Assembly: GCA_023313575.1 (NCBI GenBank)
Contig: JAJTTP010000002.1
Location: forward strand, 3,658,001-3,722,000
Direction of reading: 5' to 3'
Length of the DNA: 64,000 nucleotides
From: Eutypella sp. D-1
Taxonomy: Eukaryota > Ascomycota > Sordariomycetes > Xylariales > Diatrypaceae
Shown: piece after piece, positions 11,200 to 23,953 of the stretch
How positions within the stretch are numbered: position 1 is the first letter of the stretch
Layout: every line of letters begins with the position of its first letter
Made by a program: the position numbers and the translations under genes
The notes under the pieces: model-generated
Database searches by the model: none
What the model was told of the DNA's origin: nothing
The model's input: the letters and a program-made list of their open reading frames with translations, nothing else

Positions 11200-12290
11200 T
11201 GATGGGCGGGCGGACGGACGGCCTGGAGGGTTGGAAATAAGAAGTTGGTTGAAGGGGAGTGAGTGTATGGGGGGCCCGGGGGGGGGGTGTTGTGCATAAA
11301 CCTTGGGAGATGATAGACACGAATACGGTACGATACCCCTTTTTTAGCGAAGCGAGCGAGTAAAAAGAAACTAGGAAATTACCGGGAATACAAATACCAA
11401 TACCTACATACGACCTACGAGCAGACAGAAACTATATATAACTACATGGGAAAATGTGGAGTGGTTTTCTGTTCCATGAGAGAGAGAGAGAGAGATACGA
11501 CGAGCGGACACGTACGTCTCGTGCGCTCTGGGAACAAGGCTGAGGCTGAGGCTGAGGCTGTCCTCGTGTAGTCGGACTGCGACCCCGTCGAGAATAGCAC
11601 CACTGACTCGGATGTGTAACTTGGTATCTCCTTTTTTTCTTCCTTGCTTCCTTCCTTCTTTCATTCATTCATTCTTTCTCCGCTTGATTCCGCCCTACTG
11701 TCCTGAGCCCACCACCGCCCCTTAAACGAGACATCTTGTCCCCTCCACCCCCCCCAATACACGCACCCGCTAATTCATTCTCATATGTTTTTTATCGTTA
11801 AGGGCCAACGCACTCTCAGCGCTCAACCGGGGCGGAGCGGGGCAGCTATCGCGAGCCTGGCGATGAGGACGGTTTTTCTGGGTCCGGAGGATGGGACTAG
11901 TTCTGTTTGAGTCTGCGGGGCGCGGGTGGTGGTGGATGGGCTGGAGGTGGTAAACTCCATTGTCTGTTTAGTAGCTTGCTGTTGCCTCTTATTATATACG
12001 CTCGTGGGGATCCAAGATGAGTTGTTGTAACTTCTGGATGCATCGCCATATGAGGTATGAATGAACGTAGGTAGATATATTCATTTAGGTCACAATGTAG
12101 GCAAAATAAGATAATTCCATTGGCTAGATGCAACTCCTACTACAAATGCATGGACGTCCGCGGATAACCTCCAATCCGGACAACTTGTATCGCTACATTG
12201 GTTTATTGACATACATATCTACCCATTCATCCATCCACCCATCCATCCCGAATCCCCCTTCTATCAGGGATTGTTTGCCCGTTCATTGGC
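11200..12290. other. Convergent intergenic region
   Basis: This region lies between the 3' ends of the glucosyltransferase-like gene and NPT1 and should hold both 3' UTRs. No gene is seen. It contains a GA dinucleotide run (about 11478-11496), four GGCTGA units (about 11538-11560) and a short CATC/CCAT repeat near 12220-12248. Confidence 0.6.
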
Positions 12291-13777
12291 TTAGGCGGCG
12301 GTCTTGTCGGAACCGCCCTCCTTGCCCCACCGCGCCGTCTCGTCGCCGCCGGACCAGTCCTTCTCGACGTAGCCGAGGACGCGCTTGACCTCGACGACCT
12401 TGGCGGGGTCGCCGGTGTTCTTGCCGATATTGTCGCTGATCTTGACGGCGGGGTTGCCGGCGGCGGAGCTGAGCTTGATGACGATGTTGAGCGGGACTGA
12501 CTTGCGGCCCGTGGCCCGCTGCACGAAGTCGTTGGTCAGGTACGTGCCCACGCCGAACGTCGCCTGGAACCCCCCCGCCTCCTCCGACATCCGCTTGTAC
12601 TCGATGCACTTGTCGATGTCCAGCGCGTCCGAGAACACGATCGTCTTGTCCCGCGGCGATAGCCCCCGGTCCTCGTAGAACTTCCGCATCTGCTGGACGA
12701 ACTGCGCCGGGTCGCCGCTGTCCTGCCGCACGCCCGCGAACACCTCCGCGTAGGTCTTGGAGGAGCCCTCCGTTGGTGTCGGTGCATCGGGGGTGTCGGG
12801 GTCGGGCAGGGGGCGGACGGGCTTTTCGAAGGCCTGGAGGAACGAGGCGGTGCCGAAGGTGTCGGTCAGCGCGATACCCAACACGCCCTCGCCGAAGCAG
12901 CCGACCCAGCGGCGCAGACCCTCCTCGTTGGCATTGGTGTAGTCGTCGTGGATGGCGGCGATGCCCATGAACCACTCGTGGGCAACGGTGCCGACGGGCG
13001 GGATGTTGAACCGCATCGCCAGGTGCACGTTACTGGTGCCGGAGATCTTGCCCGGCAGGCCGCGCGCCTGCGCGTCCCGGTTCGCGCGCACCAGACCCCG
13101 GAACACCAACGCCTGCGTGTGGTAGTCCCGGCGCCGCCGCGTGCCGAACTCGGAAACCACGCACCCGGCCTCCAGAAGCCGCATCCCCTTCTCGTACGCC
13201 CTCTCCTCCTGCCCGTCGTAGTCCCAGTCCGTATCCATGAATTTGAAGTACGCCTCGGAGGCCAGCGCCAGCAAGGGGATCTCGTACAGGATCGTGTCGA
13301 CCCATGTGCCGCGGATCTCAATGTGGATGTCGCCCACGACGTCGTCGGCTCCGGTGTCCTCGCCCACGGGGTGGAAAGTGGGCTTCAGCTGGTCTCGAGG
13401 GGAGAGACGGAATTCCTTGAGGAAGTCGAGATAGGCGGGTGAGAGATAGGGACAGTGCTGTTTGAGGAACCGGAGCTCGTCGTCGGAGAGGGAGATGTTG
13501 CCTAGTTCTAGAAAATGACGAGGGGGGGTTAGTGACATGGCGGGGACAAAACATGAAAGAGAAGAGAAGGAGCAGACATACTACTAATCTGATCGCAAAG
13601 CCAGGAGAAACCCCTCCGCGACAGCTTCTTGTCCGGGGTTCTGTTGGTAAAGGCGTAGGTGACGGGCACGTCCCGGTAGTACTTGAAGACGGCGCATTGC
13701 ATCGTGAGCTTGTACAGATCGGTGTCGAGGAAGGAATTGACCCCCTCGGGGAACGGATTGGAGGAGTTGAAGTCCAT
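12291..13777 (-). CDS. NPT1: Nicotinate phosphoribosyltransferase (470 aa, 2 exons)
   Basis: The enzyme (EC 6.3.4.21) joins nicotinate to PRPP with ATP use to form nicotinate mononucleotide in the Preiss-Handler NAD salvage pathway. Exons on the minus strand are 13777-13582 and 13507-12291; the joined frame is 1413 nt and reads DQIS-KLGNISLSDDE across the junction. N-terminal LDTDLYKLTMQ and FTNRTPDKKL, the EFGTRRRRDYHTQ block, GTVAHEWFMG (His242, by context the phosphorylated histidine of the family), SDALDIDKCIEYKRM, GVGTYLTNDF and the VIKLSSAAGNPAVKISDN end block are all intact. Length matches fungal homologues (about 430-470). The gene diverges from UTP4 across 1.4 kb. Confidence 0.96.
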
Positions 13778-15159
13778 CGTTGGTGGAGTTAAGGGATCGT
13801 GTGAGTTGTGTTGAGCGATATAATCTGCTACGATTATTTTCCTGGTTCTTTCCTCCCTTTTTCTTTTTTTTAAAAAAAAAAAAAAGAAGGAGTAGGTGGG
13901 CAGTGGAGATGCTAGTTTTGAACTTCCTCAGTTGAAGGGTTACAGCTACTTAAGTATGCAGTAGAAAGCTAGAATGTACGATGGGGAATTTTATACACCT
14001 GAGTCTAATAGAAATACCTAAGTTCGTGAACCTAAAACAAAGAAATGTGAGAGAGTCCACTGATAGAGGGGCAAAGGGGGGTAACGTGGGGGGGGGGGGC
14101 CTTAGGTAGGAGTTGAGTCAACCGGGCTTGTTTGTAAGTCTCAGAATAGCAAATCCAGAACCCTCTCTGAACTTGAAAATTGAAGATTCCCAAGGTGTTC
14201 AAAATATGTATTAAGAAAAAGAAGTAGATGCCTGTATGTTCCAACCTCTTAGGTTTCCAAGGTTATCACATGCTATTCGAGATATAAGTCTGCCCTGTTT
14301 ACAGGTACATAGGTATTGAGACAAAGATAGAAAGACCCTTACACAAGAATAGTTCAGAACCTTGAAGTATTTGCCTGTCAGTCTGCTTCAGTGCTACAAC
14401 AGATACAATCCTGTAAATATGATATAATGGAGCCCACACCCGATTGGCCAGCCCTGATCTTTAAGTCTCCGATGCGGCGGATTACCTATCTTATAAGAGG
14501 TACCATAGTCGATATACCACGGCCTATTTAGGTTGTCGTACGTTATCATGTAGATTTATAGATACTTGCTTAGAAATCTTGCATATGCTGCATGTGATAG
14601 CATGGAAAGGAACGCATTAGACCTTTCAGTACATAATAAGCTGTAATTATTTCCTAGTTGTACTGAATAGCAACTGGCGGGGTAGATTCAAGACACCCGA
14701 CGTGGGGCTGCTCCCTCAAGGTACCACAGGCACAGACCACACCTTAAACGGGATAAGGGCCAGGAGCTAATTAAGCCTGCAGGAGTACAAAATACCTCTT
14801 AACACTTCCAAGGTTGCTTGTACTAAGTACCCGTGCTTGTAACTCTTGATAGAATTATCGATAAGAGATAAGAGTTCAACTCAAGAAAAAAGTTCCAGGC
14901 AGTCCATTTACTACAATTGGTAACTGGAGCTTTCTTGCTCTGTACCTCTTACTACCTAAGTAAATAAATAAATCCCAGTCATACATTACTTGCTTTTTAC
15001 CTATTACCTACTACATACTACATATGTAGGAATATACCCAACCCGTTAAAAACACCATTATTGCGCGACAACGTTGATGATCCGGTGAATTGGTTAATCG
15101 GCGAATTCAAAAGGGAAAAGGGAAAAGTGAAAAGGGCAAAGGGCAAAGGGGAGGAGAAC
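13778..15159. other. Divergent promoter region between NPT1 and UTP4
   Basis: This 1.4 kb segment is visibly more A/T-rich than the flanking coding sequence and contains no gene. An A/T homopolymer tract near 13860-13885 lies just upstream of NPT1. A poly-G tract is at about 14089-14099. An inverted repeat with a TTATCGATAA core is at 14841-14876. The last 80 bases before UTP4 carry repeated purine-rich GGGAAAAG/GGGCAAAG units. Confidence 0.6.
14841..14876. promoter_or_regulatory. Inverted repeat with TTATCGATAA palindrome (GATA-type sites)
   Basis: AACTCTT and AAGAGTT form the outer arms of an inverted repeat. Inside lie the perfect 10-bp palindrome TTATCGATAA (14855-14864) and a further GATAAG. 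These match the HGATAR consensus of GATA factors on both strands. The element lies 0.3 kb upstream of UTP4 and 1.1 kb from NPT1. Confidence 0.45.
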
Positions 15160-18073
15160 ATGGATATCCATCGCTGCCGTTTCCTGCCATACCCTCCCTC
15201 CGCCATCAACGCCGTCGCATTCTCACGGCCTTACCTCTCCGCTGCCCAGAAGTCCGCTCCCGTACGCTTAGCCATTGGTCGCGCGAATGGCGATATCGAG
15301 ATATGGAATCCCTTGAAGGGTAGATGGCACCAGGAAATCATTCTTCACGGCGGCAAGGATCGGAGCGTCGACGGTCTGGTCTGGGTGAACGAGCCTGATC
15401 AGACTTTGCAGGATGGCACCAAATTGATCGGCAAGTCCAGACTTTTCAGCATCGGCTATACCAGTACCATCACCGAGTGGGATCTAGAGAAAAGACGACC
15501 CAAGAAACAGGCGAGCGGCATCCATGGCGATATCTGGTGTCTGGCCGCCCAACCCCTGCCCGAGCCGTCCAAGTCCAAGAACCGCCGTCCTGCTGCCCCC
15601 GAGACGGCAAGTGGGAGGAAATTAGTAGCCGGCACCATCGACGGAAGCCTCGTCCTCTATTCTATTGATGGCGACGATCTGCAGTTCGACAGGGTCTTGG
15701 TCAGATCGTCCTCGAAGAAGACTAGGATGGTCAGCATGACCTTTCAGAGCCGGAATATCGTCGTTGTCGGCTGCTCCGACAGCGCCATTCGCGTCTACGA
15801 CATGCGTCACGGAAGCATCCTGAGCAAGATGACCCTGGGTTCTGACCTCGCTGGAGGCGCCAAGGAAATCATCGTCTGGTCTGTCAAATGTCTTGCTGGC
15901 CGCGACATAGTCTCCGGGGACAGCACTGGACAGGTCTGTATCTTCGATGGTAAGACTTATACCCAGGCGCAACGCCTACAGACTCACAAACAGGACGTCT
16001 TGTCCCTGGCCACGAGCGCCGACGGCTCCACCATCGTAAGCGGCGGCATGGATCGTAAGACCGTCCTCTACCGCCAGACCAGAGGATCCACGTCGCGATG
16101 GGCAAAGGTGTGGCATCGGCGGTACCACAGCCACGATGTCAAGACCATGGCTTCTTTCGAAGGTCTCGGCATGAGCGTCGTCGTGACCGGAGGTGAGTAC
16201 GCGCCAGCATTGGTGTTCACAGTCATGTTCCGAATATATGGTTTATCACTGCTAACCTCTACCAGGACCCGACGCGAATCCCGTCGTACTACCCTTGCAA
16301 GAGGCCGGCATGGAGAACCACCGCACCCTGTCATATCTTCCCCAGGACCCGCCGTTACGAAGTGCCGCCAGAGCCAGATTGATAGTTAGTTGGTGGGATC
16401 GCGAAATCCATATATGGAGGTTGAGGAAACCACTGGAGGACCTGGTCAACTCATCGGATGGCGAGTCGGCCGTCGCCAAGAACCGAAAGCTTCTCGCTCG
16501 GGTCCTCATCAAGGGCGAGGCCAACATCACCTCGGCAACTATCGACGACGATGGCTCCCTGCTAGTAGTAACCACCTCGTCCGATACCAAAGCGTTCCAC
16601 CTGAAACCCCGAAGCGATGCGCGAAAGGACGAGCTCAAGATCTCCAAGGTCGAGGTGCCCGAGGGCGTTGCGGCACACGGCGCGACCAGAACACAGATCT
16701 CCCCGGACGGCCAGTGGCTCTGTCTCGTTCAGGAGGGCAACAGCGTATACATGCTTCGATTAACACGGGATTCCGAGGCGGAGGGAAAGGAAAAGCCTGT
16801 CATTCACCCTAAAGCGATACGATTACAAAGATTAGGGCGCAAAATTGCCAAGCACATCGCGTTGGGCGGTCTTGGCCAATACGACAGAACAATATCCCAC
16901 GTCGCCTTCTCTCCCGATAGCAAGATGCTCGCTGTCGCCGACGTGGCCGGCTACATCGATACCTGGGTCCTACGCGAACAGACGCTAAAGCTACAGAATG
17001 GTGTCAATGGTACACATGACGCTGCAGATTCAGATGCTAGCATGTCGGATGGCGAGGACGGAGATCACGATCAAAGCGCTGCTGCTGCGGGGGATACCTT
17101 TCGGTGGGTGCGGAATCCGAGCGCAGCGCTGATTCCTAAACTACATGCCGCCCCTACCGTGTTGTCCTTCTCCAATCACATCCCGAATGCGACGACGCCA
17201 AGACCGACAACAGAAAACGCCGACCAGGAGGAGGGGTCACCGCCCGACGATTACGTCCTGCTCGCCGTCACCGCCAGGCCCCAGATACTGGTTCTCAACC
17301 CCAGTCTCGGCTCCCTGACGGCCTGGAGCCGGCGGAACCCCGTGTCGCGGTTCCCCGTCGAGTTCCGCAACATCCGCGATCTCGTCAAGGGCGCGCTATG
17401 GTCCGGCGACCGCATCTGGCTGTACGGGAATAACTTCCTCGCCATGCTCGACTTAACCCAGGACGTCGCCGAGGCCGATAATCCCGAAGGCGCCACCAAC
17501 GCGTCCTCAGCTGTCGTCCTCGCGAGCGGACAGCAGCAACAGGGAAGGAAGCGCAAGAGAGGCCCCGACACGGGAGCCGGCAACAAAATGGAATCCGGCA
17601 TCGCGCTAGGTCCGACCAAAATCCTGCGCCACGAATCCCGCAAGAAACCGGCACAGGAACTTTCGCTCGACCGTGCCATCGGCGGCGGCCCCGTCTCCGA
17701 CACGGATGCCACGAGCGGACCGGGCGATGACGACGACGACGATAGCGACAGCGCGGACGACGACTCCGACGACGAGCAACAACGCACCGGCGAGCTGGCG
17801 CTTCTGCGCGCGCAGGATAAGCGGGGACAGGTAGATGCTGGCGGCGAATCATACGCCGGCACTGCGCCCAAGCCCGGCGCCGCCTTTTGGTGTACCTACA
17901 AATACAGGCCCATCCTCGGCCTCGTCCCCCTGGGCGGCGAGGGCGCTGCCGCCGCGAACGGAGTCAATGGCCAGCAGATGAAGAAGACCCTCGAGGTCGC
18001 CCTCGTCGAGAGACCTACCTGGGAAATCGATATGCCGGAGCGGTATTTTGCCGATGGCGAGTATGACCGGTAA
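15160..18073 (+). CDS. UTP4: U3 small nucleolar RNA-associated protein Utp4 (946 aa, 2 exons)
   Basis: Utp4 (human cirhin) is a tandem WD40 protein of the t-UTP/UtpA subcomplex of the small-subunit processome and acts in rDNA transcription and pre-18S rRNA processing in the nucleolus. Exons are 15160-16192 and 16266-18073; the junction reads VVVTGGPDANPVVLPL. The N-terminus MDIHRCRFLPYPPSAINAVAFS is characteristic of the family and fixes the start. WD-type strands recur through the protein (for example LFSIGYTSTITEWDLE, LVAGTIDGSLVLYSID, IVSGDSTGQVCIFDG, TIVSGGMDRKTVLY). A long acidic Asp/Ser stretch (about residues 825-850) precedes the final block ending in PERYFADGEYDR. Length fits filamentous-fungal Utp4. 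Confidence 0.93.
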
Positions 18074-18779
18074 TATGATAGGGCGAGGCGAGTTGGAGAG
18101 CTAGATAAACTAGATAGCGGGTTGTGCCCTGTGCGACAAAGGGCTTTGTCTGAGAGGGGGGGAGGGGCAACGAGATGCGAGATACTATCTGGAGGAAGAG
18201 ATGAGGTCTTTCTATGACGTGTTTGTGTGTTTAGACATATATCTGGCCTAGGGGGGGGGGGAGAGGGAGGGGCTTGCAAGCAAGCAAGCTTGCCAATGCC
18301 TAATTATTTACGGTGGCGTGTCCAATATTCCAATGTCAAATTTTCAAACAGCAAAATTAATATCCTGAATTCTACGTGGACGTGTCGTGGGTCATTCATC
18401 ATCTCATCACCTCTGCTGCCTTTCCCTTCCCTTCTTGCCCCTTTCGGCAGAGATCAGGGTCAGCTTTGCTGTTTGAGTATGTGAAACCCCACGAATCTTA
18501 ACACTGGAATGTCGAACTGAAACGGTCGACCGAAAAAATAAAGTAAAATAAAATAAAAGATTTAAGCGATGAGGGTCTCAGGTGAAAGACTGCAATGCAA
18601 TCCCCAGCCGGATTTTTGGTCGTCCGCTCCTCTACGTGCATACATCCATCTACGTATAAAATTACTTAGGCAATGCAATGCAATGCAATGTGTATGTATT
18701 ACCTCTCCCCCATGATTACCGATCCGGTTTCCTAGTTCTACATAAGAGAAAGTAGACCACCGCAACTTATTTACCTGAG

Positions 18780-18809
18780 GTATGTATGTATGTATGTATG
18801 TATGTATGT
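18780..18809 (+). repeat. TATG tetranucleotide microsatellite
   Basis: About seven uninterrupted TATG units lie in non-coding DNA upstream of a TACCTACCTG cluster. Confidence 0.85.
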
Positions 18810-19056
18810 CCGAAAAATTCCCCCGTCTTACTTACCTACCTGTAGCGTAAAGGAGAGATATTGGGTTATCCGAAAACGGGATGGCATACCTATATCCGCA
18901 CGTCGCGGGTTGTCCTATCTACTCAGCTACTCTCACCTACCTACCTTGCCTACCTACCAGCCAGCCAGCCTACCAGCCTAATTCTAATTGGAATTGGTAT
19001 ACTGACTGAATCCATATGCGGGATCGGCAGGATCACCACTTGCGCATTTCCCTGAT

Positions 19057-19075
19057 GTAGCTAGCTAGCTAGCTA
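19057..19075. repeat. TAGC tetranucleotide repeat
   Basis: About five TAGC units (self-complementary AGCT steps) lie in non-coding DNA, so the tract could form a small hairpin. Confidence 0.75.
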
Positions 19076-20774
19076 GTTGCGCAGGTTACAGTATGGAAGC
19101 GTGGCTTGACGCCTAACTTCTTCCCCGTCTTTATTATGCAGTCGTTTCGTTACACGGCGCCGGGGGGATTAGAAGGGGACGGGATGGCGCCTTGCCGTTG
19201 CCGTACTGCCGTCTTACAGGTAGGTAGGTATTTGGTAGGTAGGTAGGGAGGTTAATAAGACATTCAACATGCTTGTTTCGTAGGCGTGGCTGATAAAATA
19301 CCTAGCAAGAACAACTCTATGCCATCATCACCCAGTCCCAGTTGGAGCCAGGCTTGCCAGCCAAGGTGGTGGCTACATAAGCCAGTAACGCCGCCTACAA
19401 CCACATACTACCGCCCCCCTTTGTCAGGCACGCACATCTGCTCTGCAAAGCACCCTTAGCTTGAAGGACTAAGGCTGGGCAGCCTGCCTGCATTTGTAAC
19501 AATTTCGTGATTGGGAATAGTATGGTTGCAGGGCAGGTGGCTTGTTGGCGGCATCAAATAGACCTTGGTTTGGCGCCTCCTAATTCCCCGCCGGCCTTTT
19601 CAGCTTTCACGCGCTTAGGAGTTAGCTGCGTTTTCTTCTTTTTTTTTGGGAGGGGGATCCGGGGTTCCCCCTTTTATTGGCCATGACGGCTATCCCATTA
19701 GTTAGGTACGGCAATGGCGCGAGACCGCCGTGGATCGGTCGATAAGTTCTTCATAATGATGATCGGAATGCTGTTCGCTTGATTGGATAGAGACCAATGT
19801 TGAGAGAGCTGGGCTCTACATACCATAACAGCCGTAGCAGGCAAAACATTTCACATTTCTGTAGTTAATATTTGGAGATTTTCGCAGCTGCTTAACTTAT
19901 GTGATAAACCGCAGGGCTTGCTTCAATAGGGAGTCTCGTTGTACAGTAACAGTTACCCGCTCGATAACTGCCCTCAGCCCCGTTGCCGTGTTACTGCTTG
20001 GCTTGCGAGCAGGGATGCCCGGTCCATGGTCTTCAGCCGCACCCGTCCCCACTATTGCATATCTCCATGTCTGTTGCATCGACGACCAGCTCGAAGGCAT
20101 CGTGCACGAGATGACTCTTTGCGTACCTGTTCGATTTCTCCACGACACTCTCACCGTATCCAGATAGTTGAGGGCATGATGGTGCTAGAGACACACTTAT
20201 TAGATGGTATTATGGTATTCCGTGAGTGCTATACACTTCTACAGGAAGTCGACGGTTGACCTACTGGTTTATGACTGACTACGACGAGAGCCCGGCTAGA
20301 ATCGCCACCACCTCCACCCTGTCGGGCTGCTCCCGATGTCACGACAACTCTTCCGTGGCAAATGGGGATAGCCCATCTCAACAGGGGTCCGATTAGACCA
20401 TTCACCCAGCTAGCTACGTTGAGTCTTGATCACGATGCTGCGCGATGGCCAGTCAGTGACAGTCTGCCTTGGGGCTCCTCTACTGCAATGTGCTAATGTC
20501 GTTGTAACAGCCCGAGTAGGCTTGGCAAGCCACCGGCTGAGCTTTCACTGTCCCCCTAGGGTGGAACACTCGCCCTTCACAGGGAGAATTTTCAAAACAT
20601 ATGAAGCCATGGGCTCCCGGTTTCGCGTGCCTCAGTGGCTCTGCTGGTCTTTGCTCTGCTGTCCTGTCTTTTCGCCGTCTTGCGAGCAAAGAAAGTAGAT
20701 GTAAACTCCCTCCTGATTGAACTAGCTGCCGCCCCAAGTTGAGACAACATCACGACCGGAAGGGAGTCATTGAG

Positions 20775-22039
20775 ATGGAGCAGCAACCGACGACGACGAC
20801 GACGACGGCAGTGCCGCCGCCGGCCGCAACGTCGAAGTACTCGGCCCAGCGACCTGCTGGTAGGGAACACATACCCCTATATCCCAAGGCCTTCATCACC
20901 GTCCGCATCCTCCAGTTGATCGTTGCCATCGCCTGTCTGGGCCTGTCCGGCTGGGCGGTCGCGTCTATTCCCTTCGCGGGAGACGCCCTCACGCTGTTCA
21001 CGGTGAGTTACCCTAGTCGTCCATAACAAATCTCTTCCACTGGCTGGCTAGTGCGTTCTTGCGACTGACACGTATTTGCGCAGTCGATCGTGACGGTGAT
21101 CACTTCGACCTACTGCATTGTGGCGCGGTTCGGGCCGCCCAAGGCCTACAACTACTGGGCCATCCTGGCCCTCGACATATTCCTGCTTCTTTTCTGGCTG
21201 ATCTCGTTCGCCGTCCTCGCGGCGCAGGTGGCCGCGCTCTGGGCCTATAATGACGACTATTTCGACTACTACAGCGATTATGACGATTACTTCGGCTATT
21301 ACTATGACTATAGCAGCACCCTCACAATCTGTACGTCTTAGGCCTTGATCTACCGCCACGCGTGGTGTCATGACATTTATTACAGCGACCTGAGGATATA
21401 GGCTTCGAACAGCACGCTAATCCTTCCCGCCTACCTAGATCTCGCAGCTCTTGCCGCAGCCGCTGGGCTAGGCGCTCTCGAATTGTGAGTCGCATCTCTT
21501 TTATAAAAGTCCTTCGGTACATATACGGCTAACCACCCCCTCTCTTCAGCATCCTCTACATCGTCTCCCTGTCGATTCACAGCGTCAGGCTCCATCGCCA
21601 CCGTAAAGCCGGCCTTCATTCTAAGCCGCTTAGCGGTCCGTCCCTGGCGGCGGCGGCATCGGGTCAGGTTGGCGGGGAGAAAATTCAGATGCAACCCCAA
21701 CAGCCTCAACAGCCTCCACAGGCATATCCCGCGCCCCAGCCCTACCCTCAGCAGACCTATCCCCAACAGCCGCAGCAGACCTATCAACCCGCCTCTGCGC
21801 CATACGGACAGGACCAAAATAGCTTCCAGTCTCAGAACGTGTATGCTACGCAACAGCCGCCGCAGCCGCAGCCGAATCCGTACCCGCAACACCCGATAGC
21901 ATCACCGGTTCCTTCGCAGAATACCGGCGGCTCGTATGTGCAGGGCCCGACTGTGTCGCTGAGCTCGAGCCAACCGATCTACGAGGCCGCGGGCGACGAT
22001 AGACAACGTCAGCAACAACAACAACACCAATACCAGTAG
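20775..22039 (+). CDS. MARVEL-domain-like integral membrane protein (336 aa, 4 exons)
   Basis: Exons are 20775-21002, 21084-21330, 21439-21484 and 21550-22039; the joined frame is 1011 nt and all junctions are in phase. After a Thr/Pro-rich N-terminus the PKAFITVRILQLIVAIACLGLSGW segment opens a four-helix MARVEL-type domain. The later helices lie around VTVITSTYCIVARF, ILALDIFLLLFWLISFAV and the exon 3-4 segment LAALAAAAGLGALEFILYIV. Fungal proteins of this type sit in the plasma membrane or cortical domains; the exact role is unknown. Between helices 3 and 4 lies an unusual Tyr/Asp-rich loop (about residues 131-155). The cytosolic tail is Gln/Pro-rich with PYPQQ repeats. The ATG was chosen as the first in-frame ATG. 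An AATAAA at 22291 may serve the 3' end. Confidence 0.82.
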
Positions 22040-23953
22040 CTACGATGTCTGATCGACTACTACCGGGACTGGAGCTGAATAGGGGCGGTGGTGCGCGGGA
22101 CTGAGGATCGTAGGTGTGGGAGCTAATTCTGATACCCTGTAGTCACTAATGGCTAGTCTGCTGTTGAGTACGTTGATGAGGCCAAGCATGTATATGTATT
22201 CAAGTTTCTTTTACCTTAATTGTTTACCTCTGATCTGAGATGTCTTGTGGGTATTGGCATATGATGAAGTGATGCGGCGAGGTCCAAAGTAATAAATAAA
22301 GGGTGAGATGCATATCGACCAAAAGGAACTCACGTCGGGAATGGAAGGTATGATCCTCTAGTGTCGAACATTTGTACATACCATGAACCACAGGAGTTCC
22401 TCTTTCTATGTTCAAAGGAGCGTTGGGCAAGACGTACGTACAGTAACTGAATGACGGGCTGAAGGTCACATGCGCAAGGCGATGATCGGGTCGAAACAAG
22501 GCTTTAAACGCGAAGGCGCGATCAGGCCTGTCGACTCCAGCACATGGAGACAGAGGACTCTACCGAGGCTAGATGTGAGATCAAGCCTTCTAGACACCGT
22601 AGTAGACGCGAACGTACCGTTCAAACATCGGCTCGGAGGTATTTTGATGCATGATATTTAAAGGCGTGTGAGGTAGTTCGCGTGGATGGAAACGGAACAT
22701 AGGAAACCCACGCATACTCATGTATAGATGGAAAATGACCTGGGCGGAATAGCGGAACGAAAAAATAAGCGTAATTACTCTCAGGTTGCATCATAACAAG
22801 TATCAGGGGATGCTAACAATTGTGTGGTTCGGACCCCAAACCTCTAAGTTGCACAAACTGAGCCAACCATGGATGTCTACTATGAAATACAGCATGCCTA
22901 TGCGATCTGATTGATAGACAAGCTTTAACGTGATGCATCCCTAGTTATTAAGAGATTCAAGCGAAGAAAATATCTTGAAGTGGTTGAGTATCATGAACAG
23001 GTTGCTGATTAAAAAACAAAGGCTATGAATGTCAACCTTGGAAAGGGCTTAGAAAGGTGCTCTATTATGAGAATACTTCGAGGGACGTCCACAGGCACGG
23101 AGCTTTCTAGAGGTCGAGATTGGTGATATCTAGTAACATGGGGTTCATCAAAGGTCATAGGGTAGTCAGCGACTGAAGGCACAGTGTTCTTATGCCTTAG
23201 ACAAGCGTTTCCTTGATGTCTCGGCCGGCTTCGAGTCATCGGCCCAAGGAGGCTTCCTAAGTCATCTGAATACTAATGAATAGCGCCAGTGAACAGACAA
23301 AAATAATTTGGAAACGAAATGGTAGGTGCCATTATTTCGCACCGAATGTACAGTAACGACCAGAACTGGCTGGAATGTTTGGACTTCACTCCCCTGAAAT
23401 CCTTTCTACCACTCAACGCCGACCTCAAATGCTAGCTACTTTGTCTAATGGATGCACTGATCAGTCTGATTCTAGAATCGTGTCTTTTTATTTAAACGCA
23501 TATCCTTTTGTAGGCAGAATCATGACCATCTGAATCTGGCATTGCCATTCTTTGTAACCATCCTCATCGCTGCTGCGAATTTGTGAGGTTGTCCGCTTTC
23601 AATCCTGAAATGTCTCACCCACGAGAAAATGATACACCGAAACCGTCTGGAGGACAACGAAAGCATCCGGTTGATAATGGCTAAATTCTGTGCCTTCTTG
23701 CATCCATTGTGGTTCCTCAGGTCTTTGTCACATCGCTGTTCTTCTATCAATGAATACTTCGCTGTCCTGCGTTTCGTCCTGTCATAGGTTGCATCTCATC
23801 GCTTTTGGATTTTCTTTCCCTTACCTGCGGTGCTGCCCTTCTTCATCTAGGCCATCTTATCTAGCAGAAGCCCATAATAACCTTCAGGTCTAGTGGTATA
23901 GCCATACTGTTCCGGCTTTCAAGCACGACTTCTGGTGACCGTTGCCATTAAAC
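22040..23953. other. Intergenic region (1.9 kb)
   Basis: I see no gene and no clear repeat. Composition is close to balanced, without the strong TpA excess of RIP-mutated transposons. The end forms the promoter and leader of the next gene. Confidence 0.5.

Larger units (their letters stand above)
18074..20774. other. Intergenic region (2.7 kb)
   Basis: No gene is supported. The frames around 19.9-20.25 kb overlap on both strands and have no family resemblance. The stretch contains a poly-G tract (about 18250-18260), TATG repeats (18780-18809), clusters of CCTACCTA/TAGGTAGG words (about 18830-18960 and 19218-19252) and a TAGC repeat (19057-19075). Confidence 0.55.

Noticed and set aside
19897..20259. 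Overlapping frames of 85-106 codons on both strands
   Set aside because: Opposite-strand frames of similar length with no family resemblance and no splice partners; no evidence for a gene.
23885..23950. tRNA-like A-box sequence (TCTAGTGGTATAGCC) before the gene at 23954
   Set aside because: No B-box (GTTCRANNC) or acceptor-stem pairing follows at the right distance; the site is the 5' flank of a protein gene.
22040..23953. RIP-mutated transposon remnant
   Set aside because: The stretch lacks strong TpA excess, terminal repeats and broken transposase frames.
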